Positions 38,794-47,785 of a DNA stretch of 64,000 nucleotides are shown here, in pieces. Below the pieces are notes generated by a model. The model saw only the letters and a program-made list of their open reading frames with translations, searched no databases and had not been told where the DNA came from. The first letter of the stretch is position 1. Each line of letters starts with the position of its first letter. The position numbers and the translations under genes are program-made. Location: NCBI RefSeq assembly GCF_034008315.1, contig NZ_CP125377.1:5210501-5274500 (forward strand), written 5' to 3'. The stretch comes from Pseudomonas sp. P8_241 (lineage in GTDB: Bacteria > Pseudomonadota > Gammaproteobacteria > Pseudomonadales > Pseudomonadaceae).

Positions 38794-39141
38794 TTAGGGA
38801 TTCAACTGCCGAACGGGCCGCACTTCGACGCTGCCGACCCGAGCCGCCGGTATGTTTGCGGCGACCTGGATGGCTTCGTTGAGGTCTTTGGCATCGATCA
38901 GGTAGAAGCCGGCCAACTGCTCTTTGGTTTCTGCGAACGGGCCATCGGTGATCGACATCTTGCCGTTGCGCATACGCACCGTGGTGGCGGTCTGTACCGA
39001 CTCCAGCGCCTCGGCGGCGACCATCCGGCCGCTGCCCTGGATCGACTCGGCATAGGCCATGCATTCAGAATCATGCGGGCTCTCCGGCAGCGAATGCAGC
39101 AGTTGCTCATCGCTGTAGACCAGGCATAAATACTTCATCAC
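38794..39141 (-). CDS. YciI/DGPF-domain protein
   Basis: 115 residues, one YciI-like domain with the motif ITDGPFAETKEQLAGFY that names the DGPF group. Such proteins are small alpha/beta dimers of unknown activity and usually are partners and targets of ECF42 sigma factors. It is the gene before the sigma factor in the same operon, with GGAG-type signal upstream of ATG 39141. Confidence 0.9.
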   Translation of the reverse strand: MMKYLCLVYSDEQLLHSLPESPHDSECMAYAESIQGSGRMVAAEALESVQTATTVRMRNGKMSITDGPFAETKEQLAGFYLIDAKDLNEAIQVAANIPAARVGSVEVRPVRQLNP

Positions 39142-39205
39142 GCTCTCCTTGAGGAACCGATCAACTATGGCGGCAGCCGGGGGCTTTGACCTGTTTTTCC
39201 GATGA

Positions 39206-39631
39206 TCAGGGCTTCAGATCGAACAGCGGCGCGCCAGTCTGCATATCAAACGGCGAAGACCAGTGCTCATGGACGATCTGCCACAACCCGCCGTCCTGCC
39301 GATAGCATGCAGACACGCGCATCCAGCATGCCTGGGTTTCGCCCTTGTCGTTGGTGCCGCCGCAATGCGCCAGCCAGTGGGCGAAAGCGAGAGTTTCCGA
39401 GGTTTCGATGCTGACCTCGTGAAACTCGAAGAGATGCGGACCCGGACACATCTCCATACACTCCTGCCAATGCGCTCGATAGGCCTCCTTGCCCTTGAAT
39501 TGCAGGGCCTTGACCGCGTCGAACGAAACGATGTCATCGGCGTACAGTGCCATGACCCTGTCCACATCCTTGGCCATGACGGCCTGGCGGTAGCTGTCGA
39601 TCAGGTTCTGGATCTGAGTGTGTGCGCTCAT
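39206..39631 (-). CDS. SnoaL/NTF2-like protein (SgcJ/EcaC type)
   Basis: 141 residues, single NTF2-like domain (IDSYRQAVMAKDVDRVMALY at the start, WQIVHEHWSSP near the end). These are small ketosteroid-isomerase-like folds with varied or no catalysis. It lies upstream of the DGPF and ECF42 genes on the same strand with a 64-base gap, so it may belong to that operon. Confidence 0.87.
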   Translation of the reverse strand: MSAHTQIQNLIDSYRQAVMAKDVDRVMALYADDIVSFDAVKALQFKGKEAYRAHWQECMEMCPGPHLFEFHEVSIETSETLAFAHWLAHCGGTNDKGETQACWMRVSACYRQDGGLWQIVHEHWSSPFDMQTGAPLFDLKP

Positions 39632-39771
39632 GGTGGTTCTCCGTGGTTTTTATCAGGAAGACACCCTTAGTCGTCCGGCGATCCGGCAAATCGACAGACG
39701 AAATAAAAATAAACCATAAAGCCAAACTCGCTAGAATCCGAGGCTCATTTGCGTTGGAAAAGGACACTCCA

Positions 39772-40257
39772 GTGACAGCCCGACTCGTGCCTTATGAAAG
39801 CCTGAACGCGCTGCAGCGCCAACAGGTCGAGGCTATTGAAGTGCATTCGCAACAGATCAAATTCTCGGGTGACATCCACGGTGCCTTGCACACGTTGTTG
39901 TCCAAACCCGGCCCCGGGGTCAAGGGCTTTGCCTTGCTGGCCGAGGACATTCCCGTGGCGTTCCTGCTGCTCAAGCGCCCGCCAGTGCTGCCGGGCTGGG
40001 CCGATGAACACAGCGCGACCCTGCATGCGCTGCAAGTCGATCAACGCGCTCAGGGCAAAGGCTACGGCAAGGCCTGCCTGCAAGCGCTTCCCGAAGTTGC
40101 GCGCCTGGCCTGGCCGGAAATCAAGGGGCTGGAGTTGTCGGTGGACGCCGACAACGAAGCCGCCATCGCCCTGTACGCCAGGTTTGGCTTTGTCGACAGC
40201 GGCGAGGCGTACAAGGGGCGGATCGGTTATGAGCGGCGGATGGGGTTGGTGTTTTAA
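39772..40257 (+). CDS. GNAT-family acetyltransferase
   Basis: 161 residues from GTG 39772 (GGAAAAGGA upstream). The CoA-binding motif is QRAQGKGYGKACLQAL, followed by NEAAIALYARFGFVDSGEA. Divergent from the NTF2-like gene. Substrate unknown. Confidence 0.87.
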   Translation: MTARLVPYESLNALQRQQVEAIEVHSQQIKFSGDIHGALHTLLSKPGPGVKGFALLAEDIPVAFLLLKRPPVLPGWADEHSATLHALQVDQRAQGKGYGKACLQALPEVARLAWPEIKGLELSVDADNEAAIALYARFGFVDSGEAYKGRIGYERRMGLVF

Positions 40258-40277
40258 CTGCGCGTCGATGAACCTTG

Positions 40278-40361
40278 GTAGGAGTTGCCGCAGGCTGCGA
40301 TCTTTCGATCTTTTTTTTGAAGGCCAACGTCAAAAGATCGCAGCCTTCGGCAGCTCCTACA
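40278..40361. repeat. REP pair (GATCGCAGCC type)
   Basis: TAGGAGTTGCCGCAGGCTGCGATC and an inverted copy (GATCGCAGCCTTCGGCAGCTCC) lie between two convergent acetyltransferase genes. Confidence 0.87.
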
Positions 40362-40365
40362 GAGA

Positions 40366-40854
40366 TTAAAGCGTCAAAACCATCTCATGCCACACCATGC
40401 CGCCATGGTCGGACGCCGAGGGTTTGATGTAGGCAAAGCCAAAACCGGCATACAACGGAATATGCCGTTCCTTGCACATCAGGTTGATGGTGACCTTGCC
40501 CATCGCACGCATACGCTCGATGAACTCGCCCATCAGGCGCTTGGCCAGGCCCTGCCCTTGATAATCCGGGTGCACCACCACCGACATGATCACCACGTGC
40601 GGCCCGGCCGGGTCGTGGCCGATCAGTTCCTTGAACGCCTCGTCCGACATTTCCACCTGGAACGCCGCACCGGAATTGATGAATCCGGCGACAACGCCGT
40701 CCACTTCCGCCACGATAAACCCTTCGGGCCAGGTGGCGATGCGGGTGGAGATTTTCTCCCGGGTAGCGGCTTCGTCGCCTTCGTAGGCAACGGTTTCGAT
40801 GGCGTAGCAGCGGTCCAGATCGGCAGGCGTGACGTGACGGATGACGGCGTTCAT
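40366..40854 (-). CDS. GNAT-family acetyltransferase
   Basis: 162 residues. The acetyl-CoA motif is YQGQGLAKRLMGEFIERM, and NLMCKERHIPLYAGFGF is motif B. Function beyond acetyl transfer is unknown. It is the third GNAT gene within about 5.5 kb but not clearly paralogous to the others. Confidence 0.88.
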   Translation of the reverse strand: MNAVIRHVTPADLDRCYAIETVAYEGDEAATREKISTRIATWPEGFIVAEVDGVVAGFINSGAAFQVEMSDEAFKELIGHDPAGPHVVIMSVVVHPDYQGQGLAKRLMGEFIERMRAMGKVTINLMCKERHIPLYAGFGFAYIKPSASDHGGMVWHEMVLTL

Positions 40855-40951
40855 GGCAACTCGGGATCAGCGTGGGAAAGCCCGCAATCATAAATCAGCC
40901 GCCGTGCGACATCGAGAAACGAATCAAGCGATCCGTCTCTCGATGTCGGCG

Positions 40952-41437
40952 TCAGGCCTTGAGCGGCAACCAGAGTTCCAGCTTGCCGGTATTGAGCCTG
41001 GGGTTGAAATCTTCGCTGTAGCGCTCGAACTCCGGGGCATTGAGCAGTTCGCGTCCGGACTGTGGCAGCCATGTGCCATGGATGTATTGGAAGGTTTGCG
41101 GCAAGGATTCCAACGGCCCTTTGTGTTCGAACACCACGTATTGCTGGGGCTGAACCTCTACCCAGCGGTATGTCTCCGGCAAATCGTCGAGCCTGCTGAT
41201 CTCCACCCCGGCGATGTAATCGAAGCCGCCCTTGCCGTCGAAGTTGCAGCAGACGCCGTAGGTCACTTCGCCTTTTTGACCCGGAATCTTCCCTAGATGA
41301 GGAATGAACTTTTCCCAGAGTTCGGGGATGCCCTTGACGGTTTGCTGGGTAAAATTCCCGCCAAGCCCGGCGATCAGCAGAAAGTGTCCGTGCTCGAAGC
41401 GCGGCTGCGTCACCTCAACGCGTGTTTGCTCATCCAT
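40952..41437 (-). CDS. GyrI-like effector-binding domain protein
   Basis: 161 residues from ATG 41437, chosen for CAGGAG 8 bases upstream (MDEQTRVEVTQPRFEHGHFL). It is a free-standing effector-binding domain of the AraC/Rob C-terminal (SOUL/GyrI-like) type, with the YGVCCNFD and VEVQPQQYVVFEHKG segments. Such proteins bind small hydrophobic or cationic ligands, sometimes acting as multidrug sensors or cyclopropanoid hydrolases. No DNA-binding domain is attached. Confidence 0.85.
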   Translation of the reverse strand: MDEQTRVEVTQPRFEHGHFLLIAGLGGNFTQQTVKGIPELWEKFIPHLGKIPGQKGEVTYGVCCNFDGKGGFDYIAGVEISRLDDLPETYRWVEVQPQQYVVFEHKGPLESLPQTFQYIHGTWLPQSGRELLNAPEFERYSEDFNPRLNTGKLELWLPLKA

Positions 41438-41504
41438 GGCTCGTCTCCTGGAGCTTAAAAATGGGTTCGGCTGGGAGTATAGAAGCCAAACCCGATTCGC
41501 CCAC

Positions 41505-42167
41505 TTATAGGGCGTGCAACTGCTCGGCGGCGCCAGAGCCGACAAACTCGTTGTACCCCGACAGGATCACGTAGACCGCGAAATAGCAGAAGATCGCTGC
41601 CGATGCCATGTAGGAATAGCGCAGCAATTTGTCGCCGAGCAACTTGCCGCCATGGCTCGCGGCGAAGCACAGGCCGGCCGACCAGAGCAGTCCGGCGCAG
41701 AGAAAGCCGCCGAGAAACAGTGCTGAACTGAGTGGGCCACCGCCACCGGAACGGGCAATCAGTGTGCCACCCACCGCGGCGAACCAAAGAATGGCACTGG
41801 GCGACGACATGGCGAGAAAAATCCCGCGAAAGAACTCCTTGCGGTGGGAGTTGTTCCCGACTTCTGCCGTTTCGGCCAACAGCGCTTCATGGTGGATCGC
41901 CGAATAGATCATTTTCGCCGCGAAGTAGACCAGCAGCGCCGAACCGCCAATCCACAGCACCCAACGCACGGTTTCGTACTGTAGCAACACCGTCATGCCG
42001 GCCAGCGCCAGCACGGCGTAGATCAGGTCACCCACGCAAGTCCCCAACCCCAGCGCAAAGCCTTGGAAATAGCCGCGCTGCATGGCCAGCGTGATCATCG
42101 CGATGTTGGCCACGCCGATGTCCAGGCACAGCGACAGGCTCAACAAGAAGCCACTGGTAAATTCCAT
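41505..42167 (-). CDS. LysE-family amino-acid exporter
   Basis: 220 residues with six hydrophobic segments. The N-terminus (FLLSLSLCLDIGVANIAMIT) and GLGTCVGDLIYAVLALAG match LysE/RhtB transporters of the inner membrane. Substrate unknown. It is divergent from alaC. Confidence 0.9.
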   Translation of the reverse strand: MEFTSGFLLSLSLCLDIGVANIAMITLAMQRGYFQGFALGLGTCVGDLIYAVLALAGMTVLLQYETVRWVLWIGGSALLVYFAAKMIYSAIHHEALLAETAEVGNNSHRKEFFRGIFLAMSSPSAILWFAAVGGTLIARSGGGGPLSSALFLGGFLCAGLLWSAGLCFAASHGGKLLGDKLLRYSYMASAAIFCYFAVYVILSGYNEFVGSGAAEQLHAL

Positions 42168-42306
42168 CGAACCCTATCCTTCGGACAAATTTGTTTACTT
42201 TGAGGCTGGACAGTCTGCCACAGCTGACCGTACATTCCGCCACAGGTCACCGCAGTGACCTGCGTCGCTCGGACGGTTCCGGGCGCTTACGTTATCCGAG
42301 GCAACA

Positions 42307-43524
42307 ATGGCCGAACAAGGTTCGCCGCGCCGCTTTGCGCGCATAGATCGACTCCCCCCTTACGTTTTCAACATCACTGCCGAGCTGAAGATGGCCGCCC
42401 GTCGTCGTGGCGAAGACATCATCGACTTGAGCATGGGCAACCCCGACGGCGCCACGCCGCCGCACATCGTCGAAAAACTTGTGCAGGTCGCCCAGCGTGA
42501 AGACACCCACGGTTACTCCACGTCCAAGGGGATTCCGCGTCTGCGCCGGGCGATTTCCAACTGGTACAAGGAGCGCTACGAGGTCGACATCGACCCGGAA
42601 AGCGAAGCCATTGTCACCATCGGCTCCAAGGAAGGCCTGGCGCATTTGATGCTGGCCACCCTCGACCAGGGCGACACGGTACTGGTGCCGAATCCGAGCT
42701 ACCCGATTCACATCTACGGTGCCGTGATTGCCGGCGCCCAGGTGCGGTCCGTGCCACTGGTACCGGGCGTGGATTTCTTCGCGGAGCTGGAACGGGCCAT
42801 TCGCGGCTCGATCCCGAAACCGAAGATGATGATCCTCGGCTTCCCGTCCAACCCCACCGCACAGTGCGTGGAGCTGGACTTCTTCGAGCGGGTGATCGCC
42901 CTCGCCAAGCAATACGACGTGCTGGTGGTGCACGACCTGGCCTACGCCGACATCGTCTATGACGGCTGGAAAGCCCCGTCGATCATGCAGGTGCCAGGCG
43001 CCAAGGACATTGCGGTGGAGTTTTTCACCCTGTCCAAGAGCTACAACATGGCTGGCTGGCGCATCGGCTTCATGGTCGGCAACCCGGAACTGGTCAACGC
43101 CCTGGCGCGGATCAAGAGCTATCACGACTACGGCACCTTCACCCCGCTGCAAGTGGCCGCAATTGCTGCACTGGAAGGCGATCAGCAATGCGTGCGCGAC
43201 ATCGCCGAGCAGTATCGCCAACGCCGTAACGTGCTGGTCAAAGGACTGCATGAACTGGGCTGGATGGTCGAGAATCCGAAGGCTTCGATGTATGTCTGGG
43301 CGAAGATCCCTGAGGCTTACGCGCACCTGGGTTCGCTGGAGTTCGCCAAGAAACTGCTGGCCGAGGCCAAGGTTTGCGTCTCGCCGGGTGTTGGATTTGG
43401 CGAGTACGGCGATGATCACGTGCGTTTTGCCCTGATCGAAAACCAGGACCGGATTCGCCAGGCCGTACGCGGGATTCGCGGGATGTTCCGGGCGGATGGG
43501 CTCGTCACCAAATCCAACGCCTGA
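42307..43524 (+). CDS. alaC: Glutamate-pyruvate (alanine) aminotransferase AlaC
   Basis: 405 residues, fold-type I aminotransferase. The PLP lysine is in [29 protein letters not shown] at the N-terminus and the NPSYPIH segment are typical of AlaC. It makes alanine from pyruvate and glutamate. Single-gene unit followed by a REP pair. Confidence 0.93.
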   Translation: MAEQGSPRRFARIDRLPPYVFNITAELKMAARRRGEDIIDLSMGNPDGATPPHIVEKLVQVAQREDTHGYSTSKGIPRLRRAISNWYKERYEVDIDPESEAIVTIGSKEGLAHLMLATLDQGDTVLVPNPSYPIHIYGAVIAGAQVRSVPLVPGVDFFAELERAIRGSIPKPKMMILGFPSNPTAQCVELDFFERVIALAKQYDVLVVHDLAYADIVYDGWKAPSIMQVPGAKDIAVEFFTLSKSYNMAGWRIGFMVGNPELVNALARIKSYHDYGTFTPLQVAAIAALEGDQQCVRDIAEQYRQRRNVLVKGLHELGWMVENPKASMYVWAKIPEAYAHLGSLEFAKKLLAEAKVCVSPGVGFGEYGDDHVRFALIENQDRIRQAVRGIRGMFRADGLVTKSNA

Positions 43525-43530
43525 CCGAAC

Positions 43531-43617
43531 CTGTAGGAGCCGGCTTGCTGGCGATCGCATCGACTCGGTCAGACGTTACACCGTGTCGCCTGCATCGCCA
43601 GCAAGCCGGCTCCTACA
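43531..43617. repeat. REP pair (TAGGAGCCGGCTTGC type)
   Basis: CTGTAGGAGCCGGCTTGCTGG and its inverted copy lie between convergent alaC and gntP. Confidence 0.87.
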
Positions 43618-43635
43618 TAGGTTTGCATCACCCAC

Positions 43636-43663
43636 AAAAAAACCGCAGCGATGCGGTTTTTTT
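43636..43663. terminator. Bidirectional terminator between alaC and gntP
   Basis: AAAAAAACCGCA GCGA TGCGGTTTTTTT: a symmetric stem with A and T tracts on both sides. Confidence 0.92.
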
Positions 43664-43679
43664 GTGTCTGTCGAATCGC

Positions 43680-45032
43680 TTAAACGAACAGCGACAACAA
43701 CAGGATAAAGCCCAGGGCCACCACCGACAGAATGGTTTCCATCGCGGTCCAGGTCTTGAAGGTTTCGGCCACGGTCATGTTGAAGTACTGCTTGACCAGC
43801 CAGAAACCGGCGTCGTTGACGTGAGACAGGATCAGGGAACCGGCACCGGTGGCGAGCACCAGCAGCTCACGGTTCACACCCGGGATCATCCCCACCACCG
43901 GCACCACGATGCCCGCGCCGGTAATGGTCGCAACGGTTGCGGAACCTGTGGCGATACGGATTACCGCTGCCACCAGCCAAGCCAGCAGGATCGGCGAGAT
44001 CTGTGCATTCACCGCCATGTGGCCGATCACGTCGCCCACACCACTGGTCACCAGCATCTGCTTGAAGCCACCACCGGCACCGATGATCAGGATGATCGCG
44101 GCGGTCGGCGCGAGGCTCGCATCCAGCCATTTCATCATTTGGCTGGAACCGATGCCCTGCTTGTAGCCGAAGGTATACAACGACAGCAGCAATGCCAGCA
44201 GCAATGCCGAAATCGGGTGACCGATCAGGTCCATGAAGGCGCGGAAGATGTTGCCATCGGGCAGCACCACGTCGGCAAAGGTCTTGAGTAGCATCAAGAA
44301 CACTGGCAGCAGCACGGTCACCAGCGTGATGCCGAAGCTTGGCAGTTCAGCCGAATCGGTTTCGCGCGCCAGTTGATCCACCAGCTCCTGGTTCGGATGC
44401 CCCGGAATATGCTTGGCAATGAACGTACCGAAGATCGGGCCAGCGATGATGGCGGTTGGCAGCGCTACGATCAGGCCGTACAGAATGGTCTTGCCGATAT
44501 CGGCACCGAACACGCCGATGGCCAGCAACGGGCCCGGGTGCGGTGGCACCAGGCCATGAACCGCGGACAGACCGGCCAGCAGCGGGATACCGATCTTGAT
44601 GATCGACACACCGGTGCGGCGGGCCACGATGAACACCAACGGAATCAGCAATACGAAGCCGATTTCGAAGAACAGCGGGATACCGACCAGAAACGCGGCG
44701 AACATCATCGCCCACTGCACCTTGTCCTTGCCGAAGGCGCGGATCAACGTCTGCGCAATCTGATCGGCCCCCCCTGATTCGGCCATCATTTTGCCGAGCA
44801 TCGTGCCCAGCGCCAGGATGATGCCGACAAAACCAAGCACGCCCCCAAAGCCGTCCTGGAACGCCTTGATGATGGTGCCGATCGGCATGCCGGACGTCAG
44901 CCCGAGGAAGGCTGCGGCGATGATCAGTGCGAGGAATGGGTGCAACTTGAACTTGGTGATCAGAACGATAAGCCCGATCACCGTAACCACTGCATCGAGC
45001 AGCAGGAACGTCTCGTGGGACATGCCAAACAT
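43680..45032 (-). CDS. gntP: Gluconate permease (GntP family)
   Basis: 450 residues with about 12 or more hydrophobic segments; gluconate:H+ symporter family (GLVPPHPGPLLAIGVFGAD is the family signature, about residues 165-183). It imports gluconate, which GntK phosphorylates. It lies 82 bases downstream of gntK on the same strand, with its own putative GntR operator in the gap. Confidence 0.94.
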   Translation of the reverse strand: MFGMSHETFLLLDAVVTVIGLIVLITKFKLHPFLALIIAAAFLGLTSGMPIGTIIKAFQDGFGGVLGFVGIILALGTMLGKMMAESGGADQIAQTLIRAFGKDKVQWAMMFAAFLVGIPLFFEIGFVLLIPLVFIVARRTGVSIIKIGIPLLAGLSAVHGLVPPHPGPLLAIGVFGADIGKTILYGLIVALPTAIIAGPIFGTFIAKHIPGHPNQELVDQLARETDSAELPSFGITLVTVLLPVFLMLLKTFADVVLPDGNIFRAFMDLIGHPISALLLALLLSLYTFGYKQGIGSSQMMKWLDASLAPTAAIILIIGAGGGFKQMLVTSGVGDVIGHMAVNAQISPILLAWLVAAVIRIATGSATVATITGAGIVVPVVGMIPGVNRELLVLATGAGSLILSHVNDAGFWLVKQYFNMTVAETFKTWTAMETILSVVALGFILLLSLFV

Positions 45033-45089
45033 TGGGGGGTGTCTCCTGGTTGTTGTTGTTATTAAAGCGGGTTAATCAGAAGTCGCGAG

Positions 45090-45104
45090 GACAGCGCTGT
45101 CTTT
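45090..45104 (-). promoter_or_regulatory. Probable GntR operator upstream of gntP
   Basis: GACAGCGCTGTC is a perfect 12-base palindrome followed by TTT. On the minus strand AAAGACAGCGCT resembles the GntR site AAG-N-TAGCGCT with one change. Confidence 0.65.
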
Positions 45105-45114
45105 GCCGACACAG

Positions 45115-45648
45115 TCATACCGCCTGTTTCAGGCCGTTGGCCTGCCACCAGACATGAGCCTTCGCAGCCAGTTGCTCGACACTGTTGGTCGAGGCATTCA
45201 GTGCCAGGGTCAACGGCTCGCCCACGGGTGATTCGAGGGTGGCGAACTGGCTGTCGATCAGGGTCGACGGCATGAAATGCCCTGGCCGGTGGGATACGCG
45301 GTCGGCAGCGACTTCAGGGGTCAACTCAAGAAACACGAAACCCAGGCCCGGCAAGGCACTGCGCAGACGTTCGCGGTAAATCTGTTTGAGGGCCGAGCAG
45401 GTCAGCACCGGGCGTTCGCCCCTGGCATCGATGCGGCGCAATTCATCGCACAGACTGTCGAGCCAGCCGGCACGGTCTTCATCGTTCAAGGGGATACCCG
45501 CGCTCATCTTTTCGATATTGGCGGCAGGGTGAAAAGAGTCGCCTTCAATGGCCGTGGCGCCGCTCAAATGGCACAAGGCCTCGCTGACGCACGTCTTGCC
45601 GCAACCGGCAACGCCCATGATGACCAGGGCGGTGATGGGATGATTCAT
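45115..45648 (-). CDS. gntK: Gluconokinase
   Basis: 177 residues. P-loop GVAGCGKT (12-19), followed by a shikimate-kinase-like fold with FHPAANIEKMSAGIPLND, typical of GntK. It converts gluconate plus ATP to 6-phosphogluconate, feeding the Entner-Doudoroff pathway (eda at 61.5 kb). Divergent from gntR, with a GntR-type operator just upstream of the ATG. Confidence 0.95.
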   Translation of the reverse strand: MNHPITALVIMGVAGCGKTCVSEALCHLSGATAIEGDSFHPAANIEKMSAGIPLNDEDRAGWLDSLCDELRRIDARGERPVLTCSALKQIYRERLRSALPGLGFVFLELTPEVAADRVSHRPGHFMPSTLIDSQFATLESPVGEPLTLALNASTNSVEQLAAKAHVWWQANGLKQAV

Positions 45649-45669
45649 GTAACACCTCAGCGCGCAGAC

Positions 45670-45682
45670 AGCGCTACCTTTG
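45670..45682 (-). promoter_or_regulatory. GntR operator in front of gntK
   Basis: On the minus strand AAAGGTAGCGCT matches the published Pseudomonas GntR core AAG-N-TAGCGCT. It lies about 22-34 bases before the gntK start. Confidence 0.8.
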
Positions 45683-45821
45683 CCAGTTATGACACTAGAC
45701 CAAAAGCAGAAGTTGCCGACGCCTTTCTTGTCATTTTGTGGGTTGCAGCAGGTTAAGTCCCAACGCCAAAAAGCGAGGATCAGGCGAACCCTCGCTCACG
45801 CATTTGCAGCTGCATCGAGAC

Positions 45822-45835
45822 AGCGCTACCTTAGT
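45822..45835 (-). promoter_or_regulatory. GntR operator in front of gntR
   Basis: On the minus strand ACTAAGGTAGCGCT is an exact match to AC-N-AAG-N-TAGCGCT. It lies about 29 bases before the gntR ATG, consistent with autoregulation. Confidence 0.82.
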
Positions 45836-45863
45836 GCCTTGAATTTTGTTTGGCAAGCCGTCG

Positions 45864-46895
45864 ATGAACCCAACTAAAAACGACAAAAATACCCGCACCA
45901 CTGGCCGCCCTACCCTGAACGAAGTAGCGCGACTGGCCGGCGTCAGCCCGATTACCGCCTCTCGAGCCCTGCGTGGGGTCAGCACGGTGGCCACCGAACT
46001 GGTGGAAAAAGTCCAGAAAGCGGCGCTCGAACTCAACTACGTGGTCAACCCGGCAGCACGCGCCCTGGCTTCGGCACAGAGCCACTCAGTGGTGGTGTTG
46101 GTGCCATCGCTGTCCAACCTGCTCTTCATCGACACCCTGGAAGCCATTCATCAGGTGTTGCGCCCCAAGGGCTTCGAAGTGCTGATCGGCAACTTCCATT
46201 ATTCACGCGACGAAGAAGAAAACCTGCTGCGCAATTACATGGCCTATCAACCGCGCGGCCTGTTGCTGACAGGTTTCGACCGCACCGAAAGTTCGCGACG
46301 GATGATCGAAGCCAGCAATATTCCGTGTGTGTACATGATGGAGCTGGACAGCGCAGCCGGGCTCAATTGCGTCGGCTTCTCGCAACTGGCAGCCGGGGAA
46401 ACGGCGGCCGAACATTTGCTGTCCCGTGGGCGCAAACGTCTGGCTTACATCGGTGCGCAACTGGATCAGCGCACTTTGTTGCGCGGCGAAGGTTTCCGCA
46501 AGGCGCTGAAGAAGGCCGGCCTGTATGACCCAGACCTGGAAGTTCTCACCCCGCGTTCCTCCTCTGTGGGCCTCGGTGGCGAACTGTTCTTGCAACTGCT
46601 GGCCAGTCACCCCGATGTCGATGCCATTTTCTTCGGCAATGACGACCTGGCCCAGGGCGCCCTTCTAGAAGCCATGCGCTGCGGGATCAAGATCCCGGAG
46701 CAGGTAGCGATTCTGGGTTTCAACGATTTGCCCATGTCTGAACACATGGTCCCGCGCCTGAGCAGCATCAACACCCCGCGTGAAGCCATTGGCCGTCGTG
46801 CGGCGGAGCAGATGCTGACGCTGATGGCCGGCAACACCGTGGCCAAACCGGTGCAGGACATGGGGTTTGAATTGAAGGTGCGCGAGAGCACATAG
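45864..46895 (+). CDS. gntR: LacI-family gluconate repressor GntR
   Basis: 343 residues from ATG 45864, the length of P. aeruginosa GntR. The N-terminal helix-turn-helix and hinge are TLNEVARLAGVSPITASRAL (about 20-39), followed by a periplasmic-binding-protein-like effector domain (about 75-335) that should bind gluconate or 6-phosphogluconate. It is divergent from gntK with operators for both promoters. Confidence 0.93.
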   Translation: MNPTKNDKNTRTTGRPTLNEVARLAGVSPITASRALRGVSTVATELVEKVQKAALELNYVVNPAARALASAQSHSVVVLVPSLSNLLFIDTLEAIHQVLRPKGFEVLIGNFHYSRDEEENLLRNYMAYQPRGLLLTGFDRTESSRRMIEASNIPCVYMMELDSAAGLNCVGFSQLAAGETAAEHLLSRGRKRLAYIGAQLDQRTLLRGEGFRKALKKAGLYDPDLEVLTPRSSSVGLGGELFLQLLASHPDVDAIFFGNDDLAQGALLEAMRCGIKIPEQVAILGFNDLPMSEHMVPRLSSINTPREAIGRRAAEQMLTLMAGNTVAKPVQDMGFELKVREST

Positions 46896-46914
46896 TTCTC
46901 CGCCTCGACATGCG

Positions 46915-46998
46915 TAAGCGTTGCCGAAGGCTGCGATCTCCGGATCCGCGTTGAAAAAATCCAGATCAAAAGATCGCAGCCTTCGGCAGCTCCTACAC
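46915..46998. repeat. REP pair (GATCGCAGCC type), one arm degenerate
   Basis: AAGCGTTGCCGAAGGCTGCGATCT and an inverted copy AGATCGCAGCCTTCGGCAGC lie between gntR and the GST gene, which read in the same direction. Confidence 0.85.
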
Positions 46999-47029
46999 TG
47001 CATATACGTCATTTTCGATGGAGTAACCC

Positions 47030-47662
47030 ATGGAACATGCACTGAGAATTCTCGGCAAAGCCTCGTCCATCAACGTCCGCAAAGTCCTGTGGACCTGTGA
47101 GGAACTGGGTATTGCCTACGAACGCGAGGATTGGGGCAGTGGCTTTGCGTCCACTCACAGTCCCGAGTTTCTTCGGCTGAACCCTAACGCCCAGGTGCCG
47201 GTGATCGTCGATGACGCCGGGGTGTTATGGGAATCCAACACCATCTGCCGCTACCTGACCGCCAAACACCATCACGCCGACCTGCTGCCTACCGACCCAG
47301 CGGCACGCGCCCGAGTAGAACAGTGGATGGACTGGCAAGCCACCGAGCTCAACTCCTCCTGGAGCTACGCGTTCATGGCGTTGGTGCGCAAAGACCCGGA
47401 ATTTCAGGATGCGCACCGTATCGACGTCAGCGCCCGCGGCTGGAATCAGAAGATGGGCATCCTCGAACACCAGCTCGCGACCACCAAGGCGTACGTGGCC
47501 GGGCCACGCTTCACCCTGGCAGATATTGTCATCGGTTTGTCGGTCAATCGCTGGCTGATGACACCGATTGATCGGCCTGATTATCCGGCAGTCGATGAGT
47601 ATTTCCAGCGCCTGGCACAACGCCCCGGCTTTCTCAAATACGGCTGCAACGGCTTGCCGTGA
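47030..47662 (+). CDS. Glutathione S-transferase family protein
   Basis: 210 residues. N-terminal thioredoxin-like domain (LRILGKASSINVRKVLWTCE; cis-Pro in AQVPVIVD; ESNTICRYL glutathione-binding segment), C-terminal helical domain. Ser14 or Ser13 in the SSINVRK loop could be the catalytic residue. Cytosolic; substrate unknown. Confidence 0.92.
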   Translation: MEHALRILGKASSINVRKVLWTCEELGIAYEREDWGSGFASTHSPEFLRLNPNAQVPVIVDDAGVLWESNTICRYLTAKHHHADLLPTDPAARARVEQWMDWQATELNSSWSYAFMALVRKDPEFQDAHRIDVSARGWNQKMGILEHQLATTKAYVAGPRFTLADIVIGLSVNRWLMTPIDRPDYPAVDEYFQRLAQRPGFLKYGCNGLP

Positions 47663-47677
47663 ACGGAAACGAAACCC

Positions 47678-47772
47678 CTGTGGCGAGGGAGCTTGCTCCC
47701 GCTGGGCAGCGAAGCGGCCCCAAAAAAGGAACTGCTGCGCAGTTCAACGGGAGCAAGCTCCCTCGCCACAGG
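47678..47772. repeat. REP-like inverted repeat (GTGGCGAGGGAGCTTGCTCCCG type)
   Basis: CTGTGGCGAGGGAGCTTGCTCCCG pairs with CGGGAGCAAGCTCCCTCGCCACAG; an inner stem is also present. This is a third REP variant in the window, between convergent genes. Confidence 0.88.
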
Positions 47773-47785
47773 TTCAGCGTTGCGA

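Noticed and set aside
42292..43560. 422-codon open frame on the minus strand
   Set aside because: Antisense shadow of alaC.
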